DNA from: Brachypodium distachyon
Taxonomy: Eukaryota; Streptophyta; Magnoliopsida; Poales; Poaceae
DNA length: 64,000 bases
Assembly: GCF_000005505.3 (NCBI RefSeq)
Contig: NC_016135.3
Coordinates: 4,488,001 to 4,552,000 of the forward strand
Direction: 5' to 3'
Below the pieces are notes generated by a model, which did no database searches, was not told where the DNA came from, and worked only from the letters and a program-made list of their open reading frames with translations. The position numbers and the translations under genes were made by a program. Position 1 is the stretch's first letter; the number at the start of each line of letters is the position of its first letter. This document shows positions 42,338 through 52,111 of this stretch, in pieces.

Positions 42338-43906
42338 TCATCCCAAGATGAGTTGAACAAGAGGGCTGTGGCCAGAGCTGATGATTCTTCTCACCGCCAT
42401 TTCATCCTCATCGCTCCACAGACATGCTTGCTGGACGACCATCTCCCAATCCCAGAGTCCATTGTATCGGACATGGCCATCCTTGCGTAGAACAACGCGT
42501 CGCAAGGACGTGCACACGCTCACAACATACTTGAGAAACACCGTGTGCCGCTGCTGGAAGCCAAACATGACGAGCTCCTTGAGGCAATGGTGCCGAAGGC
42601 GAAGGGGGGCGTGCGATTCCCAAAACCCCACGAGCAAGACCCCGTAGCGGTATTCGGGCTCGGCCTCCTCAGAGCGAGGCACATGGATGTGCAGGACCTC
42701 GAGCGATGAAGCAGTCATGAGGAGGCCGCGTGGCCACGAGATGTCCCAGTTGAGAGGCAGGTTGCCGACAAGGAGCCTTCTGAGGTGGATCATCGGCTTG
42801 TCCGGCGGCTTGGGCCCGATCCATCTTTTGATCCCGTCCAGTCGGACAATGAGGTTGGCCATGGTGGGGGACACGTCGAGGAACTGGTCGAACCTGTCGT
42901 TATACTCTGACACGAAATCTTCTTGGTTGAATGTGAGGTTGGTGTGCGTGAGGCGGGGGAGCGAGCCGAATTTGATCCTCCAGGTGTTTGTCAGGCGGCA
43001 CGCGAGGCGGGCAAGCATCGGGAGGTCGCGCAGGTCCAGCACCATGAACGAGCACTCCTCCAGAACGAGCTCCCTCAGCTGCGAAGCCGGCGCGTCCAGC
43101 ACGACAATGCTGTCGTCGAGCCTGGTCTCCGTGCAGCGGCAGGATGTGAGGTGCAGCACTTGCAGCCGTGTGCACTCGTTCAACACCTTTTGGTACACAT
43201 CGAGGGGCGTGGAAGCCGGCATGTCCCGCAAGACGAGCTCGGTGAGCGCGCCGTAGCTGTGCAGGTCTGGCGGGAGAGCGGAGCAGTGGTTGCCCAGGGT
43301 CAGGCTGCGGATGCGCGACTTGAGGAGGCAGTCGTTGTCGTCGGGGAAAAAAAGGCTGTAGACGACCGGCGGTGCCTGGATGTCGTTGTTGCGGTAGGAC
43401 CTGAGGACGACGACCTCCAGCTCTGTCACTCCCCATGCGCCGACCGCGGCGGCGATCAGGCGGTTGACGGCATCATCGGACGTCTGGAAAAACTCGAGAC
43501 GCAGTGTCTTGGTGCGCCGGCCACCCTCTTCTTCTTCTTCTTGGGCTGGCAATGGCATTGGCAAGATGATTAAGTTGGTGACGCCGTCGACCAAGGCCCT
43601 CATGGCAAGGGATTCGCATCTGGACATGAGAGCGTCGAGCATGGTGGCCGTAGCCTCGTCGCGTGGCAAGCCGCCCTGGCGGAGGGCGACGGTCCGGTTG
43701 TGCTGCGGCGGGAGTATGTCGCTGACTCTCAGGTCCAGCGCCGGCAGCTCGTGAGGGATGTGCGCCCATCGCCTGGCGAGGAGCGCCGTCGACAGCGCCG
43801 TGCGGGTGTCCAGATTGTTTATTATGACGCGGATCAGATCGTCCGGGAGCGCGCTCAGGCGGTCCTCCTCGGCCTTGCGCCGCCGGACACGACGCAGCAT
43901 CGGCAT
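42338..43906 (-). CDS. F-box protein with C-terminal leucine-rich/FBD-like region (F-box gene 2)
   Basis: An intact single-exon frame of 522 residues, clearly paralogous to F-box gene 1 along its whole length. The F-box (residues about 15-58) has EEDRLSALPDDLIRVI and TRTALSTALLARRW. It would bind Skp1 in an SCF ubiquitin ligase. The leucine-rich segments match gene 1 in order: LRLEFFQTSDD, LEVVVLRS, LTELVLRDMP, LRELVLEECSFMVLDLRDLP, LEVLHIHVPRSEE, LKELVMFGFQQRH. Compared with gene 1 it lacks a few residues after the basic start. It gains insertions in the variable middle, such as an Ala-Gln-Glu run near residue 130 and a RNNDIQ stretch near 185. Divergence sits in loops, the usual pattern in this family. 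Upstream, ATACTACTTATGG-type sequence may hold the promoter. Target unknown. Confidence 0.9.
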   Translation of the reverse strand: MPMLRRVRRRKAEEDRLSALPDDLIRVIINNLDTRTALSTALLARRWAHIPHELPALDLRVSDILPPQHNRTVALRQGGLPRDEATATMLDALMSRCESLAMRALVDGVTNLIILPMPLPAQEEEEEGGRRTKTLRLEFFQTSDDAVNRLIAAAVGAWGVTELEVVVLRSYRNNDIQAPPVVYSLFFPDDNDCLLKSRIRSLTLGNHCSALPPDLHSYGALTELVLRDMPASTPLDVYQKVLNECTRLQVLHLTSCRCTETRLDDSIVVLDAPASQLRELVLEECSFMVLDLRDLPMLARLACRLTNTWRIKFGSLPRLTHTNLTFNQEDFVSEYNDRFDQFLDVSPTMANLIVRLDGIKRWIGPKPPDKPMIHLRRLLVGNLPLNWDISWPRGLLMTASSLEVLHIHVPRSEEAEPEYRYGVLLVGFWESHAPLRLRHHCLKELVMFGFQQRHTVFLKYVVSVCTSLRRVVLRKDGHVRYNGLWDWEMVVQQACLWSDEDEMAVRRIISSGHSPLVQLILG

Positions 43907-44239
43907 GGCCGCAGCAGCCTCACGATTGGATCTGGTTTGTGACCTGCCCGGTAAATCGGAGGTGTTTGTTCCATATACTACTTATGGTAGGCAGGTAAGG
44001 CGGAGCTGTTCGATTCGCACGGGAATTAATTACGATCGATTTGACTGCGGTTCCTGTAACACACGGCCGTCAGAGTGGGGTTCTTGAGAGGCATCAACGG
44101 ACGAGGGAAGGCGTGCGTCTGGTTCTGCACCTTGGATCAGCTAGCGCGTGTGTGTTGTTGCCCTCGTGCGCGTCGGAACGTGTGTGGGCGTGTTGCTGGT
44201 CTCCACCAGCCCAGCCGGTACGCCGACCCTGGCAGATCG
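43907..44239. other. Upstream region of F-box gene 2
   Basis: Shares short phrases with the region upstream of F-box gene 1: GGCGGAGCTGTTCG, GGGAATTA-like wording and CCTGTAACACACGGCC. This supports a duplication that included promoter sequence. GTATATG on the minus strand at about 43974-43980 is a weak TATA candidate. Confidence 0.35.
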
Positions 44240-46046
44240 GCGCGGCATGCACTGCCAGAAAAACCTAAGTTGTCGTATGATTTGACATAATTCACCGTTA
44301 GGGAAAGGATTGATGCAGCAGCCCGCTTAGTCTCCTGCACCTGCTCGCCCTTCACAACTTGCTGGCGTTCCTACCAAAGATACCACGCCGTGATTGCAAC
44401 AAGCGGTTGAAGCGGAGGATGGCCCAGAATGGGAGACTTGGAATTCTTGTGGCAAATAAGATGTTCTAGCGACACAAAACCTGATCTGTCCACCGAGCAG
44501 GCTTCGTCAATTGTCGTTTGCTTGTAGTCCCAGATGCTTCCAAACAGATTGCGCTCGATCACAAGTGAATATGGCGTGTTGTATATCCTCCGGTCCTTTA
44601 CAACAAACAGGACACTGGGGGCTAACCTTGATGTGACGATCTGCCAAAATGGCTCTTGCCGGAATTGTATTGTGAAGTGCTTTCCAGCAGAAAATCTTCA
44701 CCTTTGCCGGAACCTGGATCTGCCACAGTTTCTTCCACACAGGGTTAAGTGTCGCATAGTCCTGACCAGAACTCCGTACCGGTCGCTTCCCGTGTTGATG
44801 TTGCCATTCTACATGGTAAGCAGAACGAACGGGAAAGGTGCCCGAGGGGTTGTAGTGCCAGCCAACAAAATCCTCCATAGAGTTGCTCACTGGAATTTGC
44901 AGAATACTATTAGCATCCACTGGCCAGAACAAATCTTCCACGAGCTCTATATCCCATTGCCCGGTCGCCGGATCAATTAACTCGCTGACTTTGGACAGAA
45001 GGACATTTCCTTGTCTGGTGATAATCTTCCTCGACTGATTCTGTGGGATCCAAGGGTCCTCCCAAATATTAATCTTAGTGCCATCGCCTACTCGCCAAAT
45101 GCAGCCACGCTTCAGCGTCTGAAGACCTGCCATAATGCTCTGCCAAGTAAAAGACGCCCCTTTCTTAAGTTTGGCTGAAGTGAGATTGGTATCCGCATAA
45201 TATTTAGCCTTCAGAATCTTTGCACACAAAGACTCGGGATTATCAATGAGTCTCCACGCTTGTTTAGCTAGCATAGCCAAATTAAAACAGTGGATATCCC
45301 GGAAGCCCATTCCCCCTTGCTCTTTTGGCACACATAGCTTCCACCACGCCATCCAATGCATCCTCTTCTGGTTTTCCTCGTCACCCCACCAGTAATGCGA
45401 TATTGTGTCGGTTATCACTTTACAAATGGTTTTAGGGATTTTAAACACACACATTGCATACGATGGTATGGCTTGTGCAACCGATTTGAGAAGCACCTCT
45501 TTCCCTCCGAGTGAGAGAGTTTTCTCCTTCCATCCATTGATCCGTTGACTGATCCTGTCGACAAGATATTGAAAACAATCGCTTCTTTCAGCACCAACAT
45601 GGGTAGGCAGCCCCAAATATTTATCCGTCAGAGATTCAGTCAAGATGTTTAGGGTGGTGCAAACTTGCTCTCACCGGTCAGCGGGAGTAGATGGACTGAA
45701 AAAAAGTACAGGACTTAGCCTCACTGACGAGCTGACCGGAAGCAGCACAATATTGATCTAAAACAGATTTCAGACAATTGGCATTTTGGACATCAGCTTT
45801 CATCAAGATTAGAGAGTCGTCCGCAAATAAAAGGTTGGACACGGCAGGAGCATCTCTACAAACTTGAACACCTTGCATCTGACCAGAAGTTTCAGCGTGG
45901 GCAAGCAAGGCTGTAAGACCTTCCGGACAAAGCAAGAATAAATATGGTGATAAGGGATCACCTTGGCGAAGGCCCCGTGTCGGCTTAAAACCATCTGTTT
46001 CTTGGGAATTGATTTTGATCGAGTACTCGACAGAAGTAGTGAGCAG
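44240..46046 (-). mobile_element. 5'-truncated L1-type LINE inserted in a kinase-like fragment
   Basis: Read on the minus strand, LINE coding sequence begins at about 46046, directly fused to kinase-like sequence, and fades near 44240. The 3' end is not sharply defined: no clear A run is seen on the minus strand. Confidence 0.8.
44270..46040 (-). pseudogene. LINE ORF2 fragment: reverse transcriptase and zf-RVT end
   Basis: The first part (about 46040-45680) has [17 protein letters not shown], the catalytic FADD in NLLFADDSLILMKAD, and ASGQLVSEAKSCTFF. After a frame change the second part (45643-44507) is a long 378-codon frame. It has LGLPTHVGAERSD, INGWKEKTLSLGGKEVLLKSV, YWWGDEENQKRMHWMAWWKLC and GMGFRDIHCFNLAMLAKQAWRL. 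The zf-RVT pattern CPVCCKGPEDIQHAIFTC closes it. A third piece follows near 44570-44270 in another frame. The 5' half (endonuclease and most of the palm) is missing. The long intact middle frame suggests a modest age. Confidence 0.85.
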
Positions 46047-46048
46047 CG

Positions 46049-46461
46049 TTAAAGAAACCCGAACGCGGCTTCGTCTGGCACCACGATTGGCACGAATGTC
46101 CCCATCAGCCAGCTCTCGTACACACCTGGAACAGGCGGCGGCGGCTCTTGTACGTACCTCACCACCTGCGCAACAGGGCGGCGGCCGAAACAATATTTGA
46201 CAGAGGCATTGGGCAGCAAACTGCAGAGATTGAAGATCCGGTGGACTTGCTCCCGCACGGGCCGCCGCACGCGCCGCTCTGCGAAGGCGCACCCGACGCT
46301 CCACAGGTCCACGGACCGGTACGGCATGGCGCCCAGCCGCCCAACGGCATCTCGGGCGGCAATGCGGCTTGTCATTAGCGGTGGCGGTAGCAATGGCGAG
46401 AAAGCTTCAGCCAGGACGAAGTCGGTGACCTTGAGCTCGCTACCTGTTGCTGCTCTCCCAT
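46049..46461 (-). pseudogene. Kinase-like fragment
   Basis: One minus-strand frame reads SELKVTDFVLAEAFSP, and then MPYRSVDLWSVGCAFAE followed by HRIFNLCSLLPN. This matches the magnesium loop and the D-x-WS-x-GC-x-(F/L)AE helix of a CDK/MAPK-like protein kinase. DFG is DFV, and the APE region is replaced by unrelated Ala/Arg-rich residues, so catalysis is unlikely. The fragment is cut at its 3' side by the LINE. A different-frame ATG lies at 46461. Confidence 0.5.
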
Positions 46462-46482
46462 GGTAGTCCTACAGCCCTGCAG

Positions 46483-46582
46483 CAGCTGCTTTATATAGCA
46501 CTTGATCAAGCTAGGAACGTGGACAATTATTTACTTCTTTACATAGCACTTGATCAAGGGAGGAACGTGGACAATTATTTGG
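46483..46582 (+). repeat. Short tandem duplication of about 52 bp
   Basis: ATAGCACTTGATCAAG, then GAACGTGGACAATTATTT, occurs twice in a row with few differences. A TATATAG sits in the first copy. Confidence 0.75.
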
Positions 46583-47149
46583 TGGAATTGGAAAAGATAG
46601 AGGGGAAGAGGAATGGAAACGGCAGGACATTGTTCCTTAATTCGTACGATCATTTCCATTTTGATTGAATATTAACGGGCTGTGGAGGAGGAAAGGAAAC
46701 GACGGGATGTTCATTCCTTAATTAGAGGGATTACAACGAACGTGAGATTTTTTTTTTGAGAATCTCAGCTAAAAGGAGTTTTTTTGACCAGTCAACTAAA
46801 AGGAGTTAATTCGACGTGCCTAGCTTTAGCAGGGAAAATAGATAGCGCAGGTGCGTACGTGCATTACATGTTTTTTTAGAACAATGCGTGTGTGACAGCA
46901 CTTGTGGGCAACAGTTTTTGGTGGGCTGCAAACTTGGCCCGGAATTCCTTTGAGCTGGCGAAGACTGCAACGGAATGCCACGAGCAGGCGCGGTGTGCTG
47001 GCCCAGATTAGTGCATGGTTGATCAGTGATAACTGATCCCTACATGATGACGTGGCAAATTGCTGAGGTGGATAGGCTGCTTGTGCAGCTTGCTAAATTT
47101 ATTGCATTTAGTGGGCTTCAACTTTATAGAGTTTATAGATTAGCAATAT
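46583..47149. other. Intergenic, nothing recognised
   Basis: Contains T homopolymers (about 46750 and 46870) and a doubled AACTAAAAGGAGTT-type phrase at 46768-46807. No gene. Confidence 0.35.
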
Positions 47150-47562
47150 GGCGGCGTGTGTCACGTGAGACAAGGTAAAAAGCCTGACGTGCGGGGTCAC
47201 CTGGAGATGTAGCGGCGGCTCTAGACACACGGTAGCATGTGGTGAGGACGCGCGTCCTTCCGTACCCTGCATACGGGCCCCAGATCGGTGGAACTGACAA
47301 AAACGTGGGAGTGCGTCTGACACGAGGCGCCTGACCGTCACTTGTACTGGAACGTAAGAAGTCAGCCAAATAAGGGGTGCCGTAGCTTGATGCGTCCCAC
47401 GAATCTCGATCGGAGATGGAAAGAGCGGCTCTGACAGCATATTCCCGAGGCCCATGGGCTTTCCGACCATCAGAGACCAAATCGGCAGGATTTCTCATTT
47501 TAGGTGACAATCTACTAGAACGTCACCGTGAGAATGTCATAATTCGACCAAATTCTTGTAGT
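47150..47562. repeat. GC-rich direct repeat C, copy 1
   Basis: Matches 49005-49402 in the same orientation from GACAAGGTAAA...GCCTGAC to GACCAAATTCTTGTAG. Shared wording includes CACACGGTAGCATGTGGTGA, GATGGAAAGAG(C/T)GGCTCTGAC and CCCATGGGCTTTCCGACCAT. Minus-strand frames here are low-complexity. Confidence 0.85.
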
Positions 47563-48335
47563 GGATGGACTTGGCCAGTCTACGGATTTGGGGGTTTCTT
47601 ATGTTTGAACGAAGGGGAAAGTGGAAACGGGCGGTTCATCATTGTTTTGTTTATTTCTGACTGACTTATGGGCCTTATCCGGAAGATTATGGGTCGTTGT
47701 CACGGGGGTAATTTCTGTTCACAGCGAACTCGTTGCATCCCGAGTTCGATCCTTCACCGCAATTGTTGTTGTTTTTCCAATCGGGACAATAAAATAAGCA
47801 TTCTCTAATACGGAGTAGTAATAAACATTTGCCCCTCAAATCTAGGCAAACTCTTATTTCGCGCTTCCGCCCATTTACAACCTCAAGGACTTGGTTGAAG
47901 CCCGACAAAACATTGGGTCCAATATGGCTGAAACTCTTATTTCGCACTTCAGCCCATATGGCCGAATAGGTGCAAGCCCCACCGTTATACATGATTGGGC
48001 CCACCATTGTACATGAAGCCTACTTGACATGTTATTCCATAGTAATTGCAAGGCCTCACAACCCCAGCCCCTTAAGTTTTGCACGTCAGCCCATATGCTT
48101 CCTCATATGCTTTCCAAAGCTGGCCCAAACTTGCTTAACATGAGCCCATATGCTATCGCTAAAAAAAAAGGTCTGACATATGGTCCCAACCGTACATGAC
48201 GTACTCTCATGAGACCACACGAAAGGACACATGTCTCGAAGGTCGCTCTTCCAGTGACATGCCGACCCAAGAGGAACCATAGGAAACGGACACGTGCGTC
48301 CCCTTACTCTGAAAGGTTGTCCCGTCTAATATGTG
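47563..48335. other. Spacer, nothing recognised
   Basis: Lies between the repeat C copies and left of the minisatellite. A phrase CTTATTTCGC(G/A)CTTC(C/A)GCCCAT occurs twice (about 47847 and 47936). No gene. Confidence 0.35.
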
Positions 48336-49402
48336 GGTCCACCAGGTTGAAGACACTGACCATTCGGGGCCACACATGAACATGATGGATAGGTGGGAGC
48401 AGTTCGTAAAGACACGTGTAGTTGGGTCTGACAGGCAGGCTCAGTCGTATGGTGCAAGCAAATAATGCACGTGCTAGTCAAAAAGGGTGGAAGCGTGACA
48501 TGTGGGATTACTCGGGGATGTTGAGGCCGATCTGGACACGCGGTGGTACCTGGTGAGGTGAGGACGTGCGTCCTTCCGTACCTTTCATGTGGATCCACCG
48601 GGTTGGACAGACTAACCAGGCGGGCCCACCAGGTTGGACGGGCAGACCATGCGGGCCCGCCCGTGAACGGGGTGGACAGGTGGAAGCAGTTCGTAAGGAC
48701 TAAGGACACGTGTGGTCGTATTTGACATGCGGGCTCAGTCGTTTGGTGCAAGGAAATAACGCACATGCTACTCAAAAAGGGTGGATGCCTGACATATGGG
48801 ATCACTTGGGGATGTAGAGGCCGATCTGGACATGCGGGTGGTACCTGGTGAGGACGCGTGCCCTTCCGTACCTCGCATGTGGGTCCACCAGGTTGGAGGG
48901 ACCGACCATGCGGGCCCACGTATGAACAGGGTGGACACGTGGGAGCAGTTCGTAAGGACACGTGCTCTCGGATTTGACAGGCGGGCTTAGTCGTTTGGAG
49001 CAAATAACACACGTGCTCGTCAAACAAGGTAAAGCCTGACATGCGGGATCACCTGGAGATGTAGCGGTGGCTCTGGACACACGGTAGCATGTGGTGAGGA
49101 CGCGCGTCCTTCCGTACCTCGCATGCGGGCCCCAGGTCGGTGGAACTGACAAAAACGTGGGAGCGCGTCTGACACGAGGCGTATGACCGTCACTTGTATG
49201 AACTGAATCGTATGAAGTCTGCCCAATAAGGGGTGCTGTAGCTCGATGCGTCCCGCGAATCTCGATCGGAGATGGAAAGAGTGGCTCTGACAGCATATTC
49301 TCGAGGCCCATGGGCTTTCCGACCATCCGAGACTAAATCGGCAGGATTTCTTATTTTAGGTGACAGTCTAGAATGTCATAATTTGACCAAATTCTTGTAG
49401 CG
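48336..49402. repeat. GC-rich minisatellite, unit about 250-290 bp, ending in repeat C copy 2
   Basis: Units start at about 48478, 48771 and 49017, with a partial unit before 48478. Each carries a GTCAAA(A/C)A...GTGGA/GTAAAGCCTGACAT phrase, GGGATCAC(T/C)TGG(G/A)GATGTAG, GGTGAGGACG(C/T)G, CCTTCCGTACCT, GTGGGTCCACCAGGTTGGA-type wording, GAGCAGTTCGTAAGGACACG and CAGTCGTTTGG. The last unit grades into repeat C copy 2 (49005-49402), so repeat C is itself derived from a unit plus flank. Minus-strand frames running through it (174-238 codons) repeat with the units and are not called genes. Confidence 0.8.
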
Positions 49403-49409
49403 TGAGTCC

Positions 49410-51460
49410 TCTCTGTGGTTTGGCGCCCCGGGGGCCGGCTGCTCGCCACTGCCCCCGGCGTCTACCCGTCAGGGGGTCCAACCGGAGCCCCGGGACCTTC
49501 CCGGCCGGGTGTTCCTCCTCCCGCTCCGCAACCCAGCACCGAGCTCACCACCTGCTCGGTAGCAGCCAGATACAGGAGTAATGACTCCCCCTCACAGGGG
49601 GCGACAAGGATGGGTGGCGAAGCCAAGTAACGCTTCACGTCCCGGAAGGCCGCCTCTGCCTCTAAGGTCCACCGGATTGGGCCCTTTTGCTTGAGGAGCC
49701 GGAAGAACGGTAGCGCACGCTCTCCCAAGTGCGAAATGAAACGCCCCAACGCCGTGATGCAACCATTGAGGCGCTGCACATCCTTGACTTTCCGCGGGAT
49801 CTCCATGTCCTTGATGGCCTTTATCTTCTTTGGGTTCACTTCTATCCCCCGATGAGACAAGAGGAATTCCAACAGCTAGCCCGATGGGACACCGAATGTG
49901 CACTTCTCCGGGTTAAGCTTGAGCCGGATCTTGCGAAGGTTATCGAAGGTCTCCTTTAAATCATTAATCAGCGTCTCCATCTTTTTGGTCTTCACCACGA
50001 TGTCGTCCATGTATGACTCGATATTTCGGCCGAGCTGTTGCCCCAGGCACTTCCGCAGGGCTCGCTAGAAAGTGGCCCCCGTGTTCTTCAGCCCAAACGG
50101 CATGCTGTTATGGCAGTAGCACCTGACCGGGGTCATGAACGCCCTCTTCTCTTCATCTTCTTTGGCCATCATTATTGGTGATACCCAGAGAAGGCGTCGA
50201 GGAAACACAGCGACTCGCACCAAGCGGTGGAATCCACAATCCGGTCTATCCGTGGGACCGAAAAAGGATCCTTGGGGTAGGCTCGGTTCAGGTCGGTGCA
50301 GTCTACGCACATGCGTAGTTTGTCTTCTCCTTTAGGCACCACCACTGCGTTGGCCACCCAGGTAGGGTATTTCACCTCCTGGATGGCCCCAGTTTCCAGC
50401 AGCTTTTTGACCTCCTGGTTGATGAATTCTTCTCGATCTTGCGCCTGGGAGCGCGCTCTCTACTTGTAAGGGCGCGCGTCGGGCCGCACTGCTAGTTTGT
50501 GCTCGATCACCTTCCTTGGGACCTCGGTAATATCCGACTATTGCCATGAAAACACGTCAGAGTTTTCCCGGAGGAAGGTGACGAGCGTGCTTTCTTATTT
50601 GTCCGTCAGGTGCGCGCCAATGGTGACGGTTTGAGTTCCGTCAGCTTGCAGGGGCACCCGCTTCGTTGTGCCACTTGTCTCCTTGAGGCTCTTCCCGGCC
50701 CCGAGGACGACGCCGGCTCGCCCGGTGCTCCGCTGGTGGCCCGCAGCACGCCCCCAGAGGGCCCTGGCTCCCATTCGATGCCAGCCGGGCTCCCGGTCGC
50801 AGCTGGTGGGGGTAAAGGGAGCCTTGCCCGGGCCCGCTTGGCACTGGGCTTCGAATCCGAGCCCTCGGACTCATCAGCGCCACCATGCGACTCAAGTGGT
50901 ACAGTCCCATGAGGCACCACAGCGCGTCGCGAATGTCCGTACGCACGGTAAACGCGCCATCTTTTGACGGCACCTTCAATGCGCCATAGGCTGGGTGGAT
51001 GGTGACCGCGAACTTGATCAGGACCGGCCGCCCCAGGATGCCATTATACGGCATGTCATACTCTGCGACGTCGAAGACGACATCCTGAGTCCGATACCGC
51101 GCCCCCGTCCCGCGGCTCACATGCAGGGTAATCTTGCCCAAAGTCGTGACATACCCCGCGGTTATACCGTGGAAGGGGTCGGAACCCAGCAGCCTACGAG
51201 GGGAGATTTGGAGCTGGTCGGAACCCAGCAACCCAGGACCGAACTAATGAAGTTGAGGCTGGCCCTGTCGTCAACCAGCATCTTGGTCACAATCACGTTG
51301 TTGATGATGGGGGACACGACCAAGGGGAGCTCTCCCTCCCCGAGGCAGTGCAGGGTGCGGTCGTCGGAGTCGAAGGTGAGTGGCTGGTGCGCCCACTTCA
51401 TGGGCTGGGCCACACCATGCTTGAAAGCTGCCAACAACTCTTGGCCACGGTGTTTCACGG
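49410..51460 (-). pseudogene. Gypsy pol fragment: protease, reverse transcriptase, RNase H
   Basis: The protease region (about 51460-50900) reads LVDDRASLNFIS where active enzymes have a D-(S/T/G)-G motif, so the catalytic site looks mutated. It continues PYNGILGRPVL, the conserved (I)LGR flap end. Reverse transcriptase (about 50375-49890) has LRMCVDCTDLNRAYPKD, SLCFLDAFSGYHQ, MPFGLKNTGATF and the catalytic YMDD at 50002-50013. RNase H-side sequence (49872-49462) has HRGIEVNPKKIKAIKDM, ALGRFISHLGERALPFF and LLLYLAATEQVVSSVL. Stops or frame changes occur near 50065, 50460, 50550, 50900 and 51230. The wording is typical of the plant Tat-type group. Confidence 0.85.
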
Positions 51461-51655
51461 CGTCATGCGAGGCCGCAACTTATGCCCCACCGTGCAGACA
51501 TGCCACCTCTCGGGTGACACCAAGGGTCCTTGCGCCATGTTCCATGGGCACTCCTCCGGCATCCCACGTCGCCACCACCCCACCTGCAATTTCCGCTATA
51601 GCCTCCATAGCCAGAGAAACCTTCCAACGCAACTCGCGCGCCTTGGCGCGCCAGA

Positions 51656-52111
51656 TGTCGGTGCCTTGAACCTCGACACCGGGGATCTCTAGAACCCCCT
51701 TTTTGTTCGTGTGGGGTGAGGGAGCTGCGTCGGTAGGATCAAACAAACAACTCTCAAGAACACACACACGGTTTACCCAGGTTCAGGCTGCCGAAACGTA
51801 ACACCCTACGTCTTGCTTGTCTGGATTGCTAGAGCAACACTTTGGGTACACAGCCTCGAGGGCACACACCCGCTCCCGAGGGTTCTCACTCTCACAGGAG
51901 TTGAGCTCTCTCTCTGTGTGTCTGTCCTCACTATTTTGTAATCCTTTTTCTAGTGCCTCTGGTCCTCTTTTTATACTACAAGGAGATACCACAAGGTTGG
52001 GCTACATGCGAGCCGCGTGCAGCGGGTACGTGGCGTGTGCGGTACCAGCCCTGGCGTGGTCTTCTGACCTTTCCCTGCACGTGTCCGTCCTGCTCCTGCA
52101 CTGACCCGACA
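51656..52111 (-). repeat. 5' LTR of the gypsy element, 456 bp
   Basis: On the minus strand it begins TGTCGGGTCAGTG and ends CACCGACA, so the termini TGTCGG...CCGACA are perfect 6-bp inverted repeats. A TATAAAAAG box lies at 51967-51975, about 140 bp into the LTR. CT-rich and GAGAGAG sequence and GGTTTACCCAGGTTCAGGC wording, common in grass gypsy LTRs, lie between. The start of the internal region follows at 51655 and below. Confidence 0.7.

Larger units (their letters stand above)
49405..52111 (-). mobile_element. Truncated Ty3/gypsy retrotransposon with 5' LTR and no recognisable gag
   Basis: Read on the minus strand the order is LTR (52111-51656), a GGCGCGCC-containing leader, protease, reverse transcriptase, then RNase H ending abruptly at about 49405. 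No gag-like domain can be read between the LTR and protease. The integrase and 3' LTR are absent. This is an internally deleted and 3'-truncated copy. Confidence 0.82.

Noticed and set aside
42381..43942. Plus-strand open readings across F-box gene 2
   Set aside because: Shadows of the minus-strand F-box frame, for the same reasons as for gene 1.
48326..49326. Minus-strand frames of 238 and 174 codons
   Set aside because: They run through the minisatellite and repeat with its unit, so they are not an independent gene.
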